NCBI GenBank assembly: GCA_964602515.1
Contig: CAZRRJ010000016.1
Span: 21,830-85,829 of the forward strand
DNA length: 64,000 bases
Direction of reading: 5' to 3'
DNA from: Carboxylicivirga sp964602515
GTDB lineage: Bacteria > Bacteroidota > Bacteroidia > Bacteroidales > Marinilabiliaceae
In this document: piece by piece, positions 1-7,486 of the stretch
Position numbering within the stretch: position 1 is the first letter of the stretch
Layout: each line of letters starts with the position of its first letter
The notes under the pieces: model-generated
Seen by the model: only the letters and a program-made list of their open reading frames with translations
The model's database searches: none
Told to the model about the DNA's origin: nothing
Position numbers and translations under genes: made by a program

Positions 1-2
1 AC

Positions 3-1070
3 CTGATAAAATATTACAACGGTATGTTACTTCAAATACCCAAACGCACCAAGCCTGAGGAATTAGAAGATATTGTTGTGCAAAATAAAATGTTCGATAT
101 CTTTCAGGAATTTTCTGAATGGAATCGTGTACTTAACATTCGAAATCTGGCTGATATTAACGATTCATGCGTTAATGGTAAAGCTGAAACCCTTATTAAA
201 ATATCAGAAGCCCTGCACGAAAAAAAGATCGGACACATTGCTGATATGATTGATGAACGAAAAAAATCAGTTAAACTCGTTCTGATAAGCGGCCCTTCTT
301 CAAGCGGGAAAACAACTTTTGGTAAACGACTGGCCATTCAGTTAATGGTAGCTGGAATGAAACCAGTTAACTTATCTCTTGATAACTACTTTGTTAATCG
401 TGAAGATACACCAGTTGATGAACATGGCGAATACGATTTTGAATCACTTAATGCCTTAGATATTGAGCTATTTAATCAACAACTGATCGAATTACTGGCT
501 GGTAAAGAAGTTGAAATACCTAAGTTTTCTTTTGAAACAGGCCAACGGTATTACGATGGTGAAAAACTTCAGATGAATAATGATAATATTCTGATTGTAG
601 AGGGGATTCACGGGCTCAACCCACAATTAACACACCTGATTCCTGAACAATCAAAATTTAAAATCTACGTCTCAGCACTTACCTCTGTTAATATTGATAA
701 CCAGAACCTGATTCATACAACTGACAACCGGTTAATAAGGCGTATTGTACGCGATTATAAATACCGCAGATATTCAGCTCAGGACACCATTTCACGCTGG
801 GCAAGTGTGCGCCGCGGTGAAGATACTCACATCTTCCCATTCCAGGAAGAAGCAGATGTAATGTTTAATACAGCTTTACTTTATGAGCTTTCTGTTCTAA
901 AACAACAAGCTGAACCAATATTGCTTGAAGTACAACCTAATCAACCGGAGTATGCTGAAGCTCACCGATTACTTAATTTCTTTAGCTACTTTAAGCCTAT
1001 TCAACCCACTGAAATACCTCCTACTTCAATTATTCGTGAATTTTTAGGGGGAAGCAGTTTTAATTATTAA
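3..1070 (+). CDS. Uridine kinase-like nucleoside kinase (5' end outside window)
   Basis: P-loop kinase of the phosphoribulokinase/uridine kinase family, expected to phosphorylate a nucleoside such as uridine in the cytoplasm. The P-loop GPSSSGKT lies about 90 residues after the first internal Met (position 24), followed by a substrate loop (LDNYFV) and an Arg-rich lid (RLIRRIVRDYKYRR). The frame stays open upstream of that Met to the left edge and reads sensibly (LIKYYNG), and the kinase domain is preceded by about 80 residues that are not kinase. In Bacteroidota the full protein is known as a longer one, with TGS/threonyl-tRNA synthetase-like domains in front of the kinase; I infer that this is its C-terminal two thirds. 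A lipoprotein gene follows after 7 bases. Substrate not provable from sequence. Confidence 0.85.
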   Translation: MIKYYNGMLLQIPKRTKPEELEDIVVQNKMFDIFQEFSEWNRVLNIRNLADINDSCVNGKAETLIKISEALHEKKIGHIADMIDERKKSVKLVLISGPSSSGKTTFGKRLAIQLMVAGMKPVNLSLDNYFVNREDTPVDEHGEYDFESLNALDIELFNQQLIELLAGKEVEIPKFSFETGQRYYDGEKLQMNNDNILIVEGIHGLNPQLTHLIPEQSKFKIYVSALTSVNIDNQNLIHTTDNRLIRRIVRDYKYRRYSAQDTISRWASVRRGEDTHIFPFQEEADVMFNTALLYELSVLKQQAEPILLEVQPNQPEYAEAHRLLNFFSYFKPIQPTEIPPTSIIREFLGGSSFNY

Positions 1071-1077
1071 AATAGGG

Positions 1078-1557
1078 ATGAGACAAATATTAACTTTAGT
1101 TGTTTTAGCTATTATATTATGCTTTCAGAGCTGCAAATGTAAACTGGCAAAAGAAGAAACCAAAACCAGTGGGATTACACTAACAGAATTAAATGGCTAT
1201 TTTATCAAAAACACTGTTGAATTTACAACAGACACCATGTTTGTTGTACTAAAAAATAAAGCTGATTTCAATCAATATTTTGGTGTTGCCAAAACAATGA
1301 GTAATAGCATCACCAAACCTGATTTTGAAAAAAATTACATCGCTGCTATCGTGCTTCAACCATCAACAACAGTGCGTAAGGTAACATTAACAAAACACCA
1401 TATAACCAAAGGTACATTAACAATTAATTATAAAATTGAGGAACAAAACGATCAAAAAAGCTTCCAAACAAGCAGCCTACGTTTATTTGAAGTTCCACGA
1501 AATATAAAAACAATCGAATTTGTGTGTGGAAATAAGGCCAACACAATTAAACTGTAA
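1078..1557 (+). CDS. Small putative lipoprotein, unknown function
   Basis: A 159-residue protein I do not recognise. It starts with a hydrophobic stretch of about 15 residues ending in a Cys (C19, FQSC), so it is probably a lipoprotein processed by signal peptidase II, with the relaxed lipobox usual in Bacteroidota. The mature part is soluble, rich in Lys and Thr, with alternating hydrophobic residues suggesting beta strands; one Cys remains near the C-terminus (FVCGN). It begins 7 bases after the kinase-like gene and probably shares its transcript, though no functional link is evident. A PrcB-like fold is a weak possibility from the pattern around NKADFNQYF and DFEKNYIAAIVL. Confidence 0.7.
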   Translation: MRQILTLVVLAIILCFQSCKCKLAKEETKTSGITLTELNGYFIKNTVEFTTDTMFVVLKNKADFNQYFGVAKTMSNSITKPDFEKNYIAAIVLQPSTTVRKVTLTKHHITKGTLTINYKIEEQNDQKSFQTSSLRLFEVPRNIKTIEFVCGNKANTIKL

Positions 1558-1664
1558 AACCTTAATAAAAACTCATGTTAAGTAATATTATTACCTTTAC
1601 CTTGTCGAAAAGCATATAATATAACAACGAATTGGGAAACCCTATTCAAGTTGAGAAGTTTCAT

Positions 1665-2411
1665 ATGAAGAACACCCGAAATCTGGTAATTATACCAACA
1701 TATAACGAAAAGGAAAATATTGAATTAATCATCAATGCAGTGTTAAACTTACCCCGTTTATTTGAAATACTGATTATTGATGATAATTCTCCAGATGGAA
1801 CAGCTCAAATTGTTAAAGGCCTTATGGAAGCCCACCCCAATCAGATACATATCCTGGAACGGGAAGGCAAGCTTGGGTTAGGTACTGCTTATATAACAGG
1901 TTTTAAATGGGCTGTTGAACACCAATATGATTTCATTTTTGAGATGGATGCCGATTTCTCACATCCTCCGGAAGATCTGATTAACCTTCATGATGCTTGT
2001 TTAAAGCAAAATGCTGACCTGGCAATTGGTTCACGTTATATTTCCGGGGTTAATGTGGTTAACTGGCCTATGGGACGTGTACTAATGTCTTATTTCGCAT
2101 CGGTATATGTCCGTTTTATCACAGGTATGAAAATAATGGATACAACAGCTGGTTTTAAGTGCTACAGCCGTAAAGTTCTGGAAACTATCGACCTTGATAA
2201 AATCAAACTTAAAGGTTATGCTTTCCAGATTGAAATGAAATTTACAACGTGGAAATTTGGTTTTAATATTATTGAAGTACCAATCATCTTTACTGACCGC
2301 ACACAAGGCACTTCTAAAATGAGTGGTGGTATATTTAATGAGGCTGTTTGGGGTGTTATCAAAATGAAAACATCAAGTTGGTTTAAAAGTTATAAGAAAG
2401 TTGACAAATAG
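1665..2411 (+). CDS. Polyprenol-phosphate mannosyltransferase-like glycosyltransferase (GT2)
   Basis: Family 2 glycosyltransferase of the dolichol/polyprenol-phosphate mannose synthase type, which moves a sugar from a nucleotide sugar to a membrane polyprenyl phosphate for later use in glycan or glycoprotein assembly. Visible signs: the N-terminal strand VIIPTYNE, the nucleotide-binding acidic pair at IIDDNSPDGT (about residues 37-46), the metal-binding DAD (95-97), and the TTAGFKCYSR motif typical of this subfamily. No C-terminal membrane domain is present, so it is the short soluble form of 248 residues. I chose ATG 1665 over a TTG at 1632 because homologous proteins begin just before VIIPTYNE. 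The sugar donor is not proven. Confidence 0.85.
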   Translation: MKNTRNLVIIPTYNEKENIELIINAVLNLPRLFEILIIDDNSPDGTAQIVKGLMEAHPNQIHILEREGKLGLGTAYITGFKWAVEHQYDFIFEMDADFSHPPEDLINLHDACLKQNADLAIGSRYISGVNVVNWPMGRVLMSYFASVYVRFITGMKIMDTTAGFKCYSRKVLETIDLDKIKLKGYAFQIEMKFTTWKFGFNIIEVPIIFTDRTQGTSKMSGGIFNEAVWGVIKMKTSSWFKSYKKVDK

Positions 2412-2558
2412 TTTTTGTTGTCAGACCTTTGATTTGTTCTAGTTTTAATACGTATGCTTTTAAAATTAAAAACACCCCCAAATCCAGAAAAACCAATTGC
2501 ACATCTATCGTAATTATACGAGTAATAAGCTTTTATTTTATACTTATAAATTTTAAAT

Positions 2559-3896
2559 ATGTCGACTCTACTTATAAGGAATGCCTCCATTATAAATGAA
2601 GGTACCAGGCAAACAGGAAGTATTTTAATTGAAGACAGCCTGATTAAACAAGTGATATTTGGCAATGGTATACCAACGGCTGATAAAGTGATTGATGCAA
2701 CAGGCTTGCTTTTATTACCGGGTGTAATTGATGATCAGGTACATTTCAGAGAGCCGGGCTTAACACATAAAGCAAATATTGAGAGCGAATCAAGAGCCGC
2801 AGTGGCCGGAGGTATCACTTCCTTTATGGAAATGCCAAATACGAAACCTCAAGCCACAACACAAGAAATACTTGAAGAAAAATACAAACTGGCAGCACAA
2901 GTATCTGCTGCTAATTATTCGTTCTATATTGGTGCAACCAACGATAATATTGATGAACTATTAAAAACAGATCCTAAAACAGTTTGTGGAATAAAAGTAT
3001 TTATGGGTTCATCAACAGGCAATATGTTAGTAGATGAAGAATCAGTACTTGACAGGATTTTTGGCGAAAGCAAGGTGTTAATTGCCACACATTGTGAAGA
3101 TGAAGCAACCATACAGGAAAATACAACTATTTATAAAAATAAGTATGGCGAAGATATACCATTCAAATATCATCCGGTTATCCGTTCAGCAGAAGCCTGT
3201 TATAAATCTTCTAAAAAAGCAGCTGGATTAGCCCGTAAACATGGTGCACGCTTACATATTCTTCATCTTAGTTCGGCAAAAGAGCTTGAATTACTTGATA
3301 AGGGTATGCCACTAAGCGAAAAGAAAGTAACCGGCGAAGTGTGCGTACACCACTTGTGGTTTACAGATGCTGATTACGATAAATATGGTTCACGTATTAA
3401 ATGGAATCCGGCCGTTAAATCAGAAAATGATCGTAAGCACCTGCGTAAAGGACTAATTAATGGTAATCTTGATGTTGTAGCAACTGACCACGCACCACAT
3501 ACCATTGAAGAAAAAAACAATAAATATTTTAGTGCTCCTTCCGGTGGGCCATTAGTACAACATGCTTTAGTATCAATGCTTGAAATGGTTAATCAAGGTA
3601 TTTTCTCCTATGAACTGGTAGTTGAAAAGATGAGCCATAATCCTGCTATACTTTTCCAGATTGAGAAACGTGGTTTTATTCGTGAAGGCTATAAGGCTGA
3701 CCTTGTTTTGGTCGATCCAAATAACAGTTGGGAAGTTAAACCTGAAAACATACTTTACAAATGTGGCTGGTCTCCTTTTGAAGGTACTACTTTTTCACAT
3801 AAAGTTGTTAACACCATTATCAATGGTAAATTAGCCTATGCAAATGGTAAAGTTAATACTGATATAAAAGGCGAACGCCTCTCATTTGAACGATAA
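2559..3896 (+). CDS. pyrC: Dihydroorotase
   Basis: Amidohydrolase of pyrimidine synthesis that cyclises carbamoyl-aspartate to dihydroorotate. At 445 residues it is the long class I form. Visible metal and active-site segments: DDQVHFREPG (58-67), GIKVFMGSS with a probable carboxylated Lys146, THCED (His178), HILHLSS, and ATDHAPH with the catalytic Asp; the C-terminal SPFEG segment is also present. The usual first metal His of DxHxH is Gln60 here; Bacteroidota dihydroorotases as a group carry this DQVH form, so I do not regard it as a defect. The start ATG is preceded by 147 AT-rich bases. It lies between an unrelated glycosyltransferase and a lipoprotein, so no pyr operon is visible. Confidence 0.93.
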   Translation: MSTLLIRNASIINEGTRQTGSILIEDSLIKQVIFGNGIPTADKVIDATGLLLLPGVIDDQVHFREPGLTHKANIESESRAAVAGGITSFMEMPNTKPQATTQEILEEKYKLAAQVSAANYSFYIGATNDNIDELLKTDPKTVCGIKVFMGSSTGNMLVDEESVLDRIFGESKVLIATHCEDEATIQENTTIYKNKYGEDIPFKYHPVIRSAEACYKSSKKAAGLARKHGARLHILHLSSAKELELLDKGMPLSEKKVTGEVCVHHLWFTDADYDKYGSRIKWNPAVKSENDRKHLRKGLINGNLDVVATDHAPHTIEEKNNKYFSAPSGGPLVQHALVSMLEMVNQGIFSYELVVEKMSHNPAILFQIEKRGFIREGYKADLVLVDPNNSWEVKPENILYKCGWSPFEGTTFSHKVVNTIINGKLAYANGKVNTDIKGERLSFER

Positions 3897-3955
3897 TCTT
3901 TATAGGCTGAGAGTACTATAGCTATGAAAGCGATCATTGATACCGATATGACAAA

Positions 3956-4492
3956 ATGAAAATAAGTTCTAAACAGATGAATAATACTCCAACCAAAACC
4001 AGGCACATTATCTTTTTTGTAATGTGTCTGACAACTTTGCTACAGGCATGTTGTGATAAAAAAGAACACTCCCCCCAGGTAGCTAATCATCCTATCACCG
4101 GACAATGCATAGCCGATACAATAATTTATTCTGTAGTTATTAAAAACCCCAATCCTCTTGATTCATGGACTAATGAATGCTTAAGCCAACTTAAGAAACC
4201 ACAGTTTGTCGATCAGTTTTTTGATGCTGTTTATTCACATAAAGCTATTGCATATAGTTATTCCACACATAAACCACTTTCTGTTTCAGACATCAAAGAA
4301 ATAGAAAAAAGTGACGAATTTAGTCGAGATAAAGTAGCCAAACTACAATTTTGGGAAACCTGGTATTTTGATGAGCAAACACAAGTTATGAACAAAAAAG
4401 TTCATGCTGTTTTACTTGCCTATGAGCTTCTTACCGACGAAGGCGAACTACGAGGTTATAAGGCTGCTTTTTACATTAAGATGACTAATTAA
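3956..4492 (+). CDS. Putative lipoprotein with GldN/PorN-like segment
   Basis: A 178-residue protein with an N-terminal hydrophobic segment and lipobox LLQACC (Cys32), so probably an outer-envelope lipoprotein. The middle and C-terminal parts recall the GldN/PorN family, periplasmic partners of the gliding motility/type IX secretion core: a switch into a basic-hydrophobic run, a segment like KAIAYSYSTHKPLSVSDI (compare 'tAYd...PLs...'), and FWETWYFDEQTQVM, which looks like the conserved 'WFFDkqrS' stretch. Full GldN proteins are longer, about 300 residues, so this is either a short relative or a look-alike. The other type IX core genes are not next to it. The resemblance is from memory of motifs and needs a profile search. 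Confidence 0.5.
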   Translation: MKISSKQMNNTPTKTRHIIFFVMCLTTLLQACCDKKEHSPQVANHPITGQCIADTIIYSVVIKNPNPLDSWTNECLSQLKKPQFVDQFFDAVYSHKAIAYSYSTHKPLSVSDIKEIEKSDEFSRDKVAKLQFWETWYFDEQTQVMNKKVHAVLLAYELLTDEGELRGYKAAFYIKMTN

Positions 4493-4926
4493 CTTTGTAA
4501 GAAGAATATTTAAAGGTTCTGAATCCAAATTCTTCTGTTTTCATAATGCTGTCCTACAAAATTAATAATGCTGGACAGAGTTCATTTTACAATCTCAGGA
4601 ATAAGACCTGAAATCCTTTATTTTACTAGCCCCGAGGCATGACACACCCTCCCATCAGCTTGTTTAACCCGTCAACAGGCTTAATAAGTATCTCAACAGA
4701 CTTCCCCTACCCGCCAACAGGCATAACACACCCACCCACAAGGGCATCTTTCCCTTTCAACAGGCCTTACACACTCGCCCAGCGGCTTGCTTATCACGTC
4801 AATTGGCTTACAAAGCATCTCAATTGGCCTTACATACACGCCAATAGGGGCACTTTCTTATTCTAACAAACAGTATCACCTGCCCACATAAAATAACTTA
4901 ATAACCCCTCAGCCATTAACACGAAG
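4493..4926. other. Gene-free interval between convergent genes
   Basis: This 434-base interval separates the GldN-like lipoprotein from the convergent aspartokinase gene. It holds a weak inverted repeat (CTGTCC 4549-4554 / GGACAG 4573-4578), a second one (TCAGG 4595-4599 / CCTGA 4607-4611) followed by a T-rich stretch that may end transcription of the lipoprotein gene, and then the degenerate tandem repeat listed separately. A 75-codon open frame across the repeat is judged not to be a gene because unit lengths vary between 20 and 22 bases. Confidence 0.6.
4635..4867. repeat. Degenerate ~21-bp tandem repeat with higher-order pattern
   Basis: Eleven head-to-tail units of 20-22 bases, most beginning AGGC or TGGC and ending TCAAC, CCAAC or TCAAT. 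Unit boundaries: 4635, 4657, 4677, 4698, 4719, 4741, 4762, 4784, 4804, 4825, 4846. The units also repeat at a second level: units 1-4 resemble units 7-10 one by one, unit 6 resembles unit 11, and unit 5 resembles units 1 and 7 (order A B C D A E / A B C D E). The top strand is strongly C-rich and G-poor in its second half of each unit. There are no spacers of unrelated sequence, so this is not a CRISPR array. Function unknown. Confidence 0.8.
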
Positions 4927-6189
4927 CTAAAAATTCCAGGCCGATGATTTTAAAACGTAACGCGCTGTTTTACGGCTCACTTGTGAATCAACAACATCTT
5001 TACCATCTATCATTTGTCGAATTGATTCATCCGTATAATGACGAATCGTTAGTAACTCCATATTTTTATTATAGCGTACATCGAAGTGTTCACTCAATTC
5101 TTTTATCGCAACATTTATTCTTTTGGTATCATCAGCACAAACAGAAAAATTAAGTGCTGAGGTTTGCATCATATTGAGTTTTATGCGGTGACTGGAAAAT
5201 ACCTGAAAAATATCACTCAGGTTCTCTTCAATTATAAAAGAGAAATCCTTAGGTGACATTGAGATCAGCACCTGATTACGTTTTAATACATAGATTGGTT
5301 GCAGTTCTGCATTCTGTTCACTCGATTTAATAATCGTTCCTTTAGTTTCCGGCTCAATAAAAGAATTAACCAGCAAAGGTATTTGCTTGTTTTGAAGTGG
5401 CTTAATGGTTTTGGGATGTATCACCTGGGCTCCATAATAGGTCAACTCAATAGCTTCCCAATAAGATAATTCTTCAATTTTGGTTGCATAAGGATACCAA
5501 CGCGGATCTGCATTTAACACGCCAACCACATCTTTCCAAATAGATAAACCATGGGCATCCAAAGCATAGGCAATTATTGCACCTGTATAATCAGAGCCTT
5601 CGCGACCAAGTGTTGTTGTTAAGTTATTTTCAGTTGAACCTATAAAGCCTTGTGTTACAAATAAGGCCTGTGCCTTATCTTTAAATTTCGCTTTCATATA
5701 TTTCTGGGTTAACTCCCAATTTACACCTGCACTTCGGTAGCAATCGTCGGTTTTTAATACCTTACGTATATCAACCCACTCATTAACCTGATTTATATTA
5801 TTAAGGTATGTACTTACAATTGTTGTACTTAATAGCTCTCCAAAAGGTACTATCTGATCGTATTCAAAATCATAATTAAGCGAAGGTTCAGTTTGTAAGC
5901 GTTGCCATAACTGATTTAGTAAATCATCAATTACACCCGTATTATCAGCTTCAAATAAATCAAGCAAAATTTGTTTATGGTATGCCTTCAACTCGTCAAA
6001 CCTTAGCTTTAGTATTTCAGCATCATTTTGAAAATAGGATTCAACAATACCTTCCATGGCATTGGTCATTTTTCCCATCGCAGAAACAACAATTACCAAA
6101 GGCTCATTATATTGTTTTACAATATTAGCCAGGTTCTTAACACCTAAAGCATCCTTAACCGATGCACCACCAAATTTAAATACTCTCAT
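4927..6189 (-). CDS. lysC: Aspartate kinase
   Basis: Phosphorylates aspartate, the first step toward lysine, diaminopimelate, threonine and methionine; diaminopimelate also feeds the peptidoglycan pathway encoded further right. The N-terminal kinase motif is KFGGAS (5-10), followed by the amino-acid-kinase core (VTQGFIGST, TLGREGSDYTGA) and a C-terminal regulatory ACT part (about 300-420) including VLISMSPKDFSF. Length 420 residues fits a monofunctional enzyme; no homoserine dehydrogenase domain is fused. The start ATG is at 6189 with 160 bases to the divergent fbp. Feedback control by an end product is likely from the ACT domain but the effector cannot be read from the sequence. Confidence 0.92.
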   Translation of the reverse strand: MRVFKFGGASVKDALGVKNLANIVKQYNEPLVIVVSAMGKMTNAMEGIVESYFQNDAEILKLRFDELKAYHKQILLDLFEADNTGVIDDLLNQLWQRLQTEPSLNYDFEYDQIVPFGELLSTTIVSTYLNNINQVNEWVDIRKVLKTDDCYRSAGVNWELTQKYMKAKFKDKAQALFVTQGFIGSTENNLTTTLGREGSDYTGAIIAYALDAHGLSIWKDVVGVLNADPRWYPYATKIEELSYWEAIELTYYGAQVIHPKTIKPLQNKQIPLLVNSFIEPETKGTIIKSSEQNAELQPIYVLKRNQVLISMSPKDFSFIIEENLSDIFQVFSSHRIKLNMMQTSALNFSVCADDTKRINVAIKELSEHFDVRYNKNMELLTIRHYTDESIRQMIDGKDVVDSQVSRKTARYVLKSSAWNF

Positions 6190-6295
6190 GCTCTAAAATT
6201 ACATCTTCAAATTGTTTCGCAGAACATTTTAAAAATAAAAGTCACTTTCAATTTATAACTATTTCCTTTCGTTACACAACACATTAGCCACGTCA

Positions 6296-6327
6296 TTGTT
6301 AATTACCAAAGGATTAGATTATCTTTC
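6296..6327 (+). promoter_or_regulatory. Predicted promoter for fbp
   Basis: TTG at 6296-6298, 21 bases, then TATCTTTC at 6320-6327, one mismatch from the Bacteroidota -33/-7 form TTG...TAnnTTTG. It lies 22 bases before the fbp start codon. Confidence 0.45.
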
Positions 6328-6349
6328 ACTTTTTTAAAATAAAATCTAC

Positions 6350-7375
6350 ATGACAAAATTTGAAGTAACAACCTTAAATGAGTTTATTCTAAAAAGCCAA
6401 ATGGATCTTGATTATAAAGCTGATGGTGGTTTTTCACATCTGCTTCATCACATTAGTACGGCTGCCCGGATTGTTAACCGTGAAGTAAACAAAGCCGGAT
6501 TGGTAGATATACTTGGAGATGCAGGTAATAGCAATGTTCAGGGCGAAGATCAAAAAAAACTTGATATCATTGCAAATGATTATTTTATAGATGCCATGCA
6601 TAGTTGTGGTGAAATTTGTGCTATTGCTTCTGAAGAAAATGAAAGTTTCATTTTTTTCGATGACGAGATGGCTCGTAAAGGAAAGTATGTGTTTCTAATG
6701 GATCCTCTTGATGGTTCTTCAAATATTGATGTTAACGTATCAATTGGAACCATCTTTTCAATATACAAACGCGTAACACCAGAGGGTGAAAAAGCAAGTA
6801 TGGAGGATTTTTTACAGGCAGGAACCAAGCAAGTAGCTGCAGGCTATGTATTATATGGTAGCTCAACAATGCTTGTATACACAACCGGAAATGGTGTTAA
6901 TGGCTTTACTCTTGATCCGTCAATTGGAGAATTCTGTTTGTCTCATCAACTGATAAAAACACCTGAAAATGGCACCTTATATTCTATTAATGAAGGTAAC
7001 TACAAGAAATTTCCAAAAGGTGTAAAAAAGTACATTAAATATTGTCAGGAAAGGGATTCAGCCAGCAATCGCCCTTACTCCTCACGTTATATTGGTTCTT
7101 TAGTAGCCGATTTTCACCGTAACCTGCTAAAAGGTGGTATCTTTATTTATCCCGAAATTGAAACAGCCCCACTTGGTAAACTACGCCTGTTGTACGAGTG
7201 TAACCCAATAGCCTTTTTAGCTGAACAGGCCGGTGGAACTGCAAGCAATGGACAACAACGCATAATGGAACTTAAGCCTACATCATTGCACCAACGTACA
7301 CCTTTTTATACAGGCTCCTCTAAAATGGTTAAAAAAATAGAAAGCTACTTAAAAAAATATGGTAAAGAAGATTAA
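6350..7375 (+). CDS. fbp: Fructose-1,6-bisphosphatase, class I
   Basis: Hydrolyses fructose 1,6-bisphosphate to fructose 6-phosphate in gluconeogenesis, consistent with an organism living on amino acids. The class I signature DPLDGSSNIDVN is at 118-129, preceded by the metal-binding SEENE segment (94-98). The substrate-binding region is seen as NEGNYKKF and SSRYIGSLVADFHRNLLKGGIFIYP, and the C-terminal metal/sugar loop as LRLLYECNPIAFLAEQAGG. Length 341 is normal for class I. It has its own predicted promoter and is closed by a strong hairpin, so it is probably a single-gene unit. Confidence 0.95.
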   Translation: MTKFEVTTLNEFILKSQMDLDYKADGGFSHLLHHISTAARIVNREVNKAGLVDILGDAGNSNVQGEDQKKLDIIANDYFIDAMHSCGEICAIASEENESFIFFDDEMARKGKYVFLMDPLDGSSNIDVNVSIGTIFSIYKRVTPEGEKASMEDFLQAGTKQVAAGYVLYGSSTMLVYTTGNGVNGFTLDPSIGEFCLSHQLIKTPENGTLYSINEGNYKKFPKGVKKYIKYCQERDSASNRPYSSRYIGSLVADFHRNLLKGGIFIYPEIETAPLGKLRLLYECNPIAFLAEQAGGTASNGQQRIMELKPTSLHQRTPFYTGSSKMVKKIESYLKKYGKED

Positions 7376-7389
7376 TCTTATGCATTAAA

Positions 7390-7420
7390 CGGCTCGTTGC
7401 TTTTAATAGGCAACGAGCCG
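7390..7420 (+). terminator. Hairpin terminator after fbp
   Basis: Perfect 11-bp stem: CGGCTCGTTGC (7390-7400) pairs with GCAACGAGCCG (7410-7420), loop 9 bases, 15 bases after the fbp stop. The T-run after it is weak (CTCATTT), so it could also act as an RNA-stabilising 3' end. Confidence 0.75.
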
Positions 7421-7461
7421 CTCATTTAATACGTACATTTTTCCTTCCTCAATATTTCAAC

Positions 7462-7469
7462 TACTTTTG
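7462..7469 (+). promoter_or_regulatory. Predicted -7 element for mfd
   Basis: TACTTTTG matches TAnnTTTG exactly, 17 bases before the mfd start codon. No clear TTG is seen at the expected -33 position. It implies a very short leader. Confidence 0.4.
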
Positions 7470-7486
7470 CTTAAAAATAGTCGAAA

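Noticed and set aside
2730..2760. Dihydroorotase with Gln in place of the first metal-binding His (DQVH).
   Set aside because: Bacteroidota dihydroorotases carry this form as a group, so it is a family feature and not a defect.
4639..4866. A 75-codon ATG-started ORF over the tandem repeat.
   Set aside because: Repeat units of 20-22 bases shift the frame between units, so the frame is not selected; the product is Pro/Thr-rich low complexity.
4635..4867. CRISPR-like array.
   Set aside because: Units are contiguous and diverged, without constant repeats and unique spacers, and no cas genes are present.
6160..6180. Aspartokinase motif KFGGAS rather than KFGGTS.
   Set aside because: The Ala form is usual in this Bacteroidota aspartokinase branch; the rest of the active site is intact.
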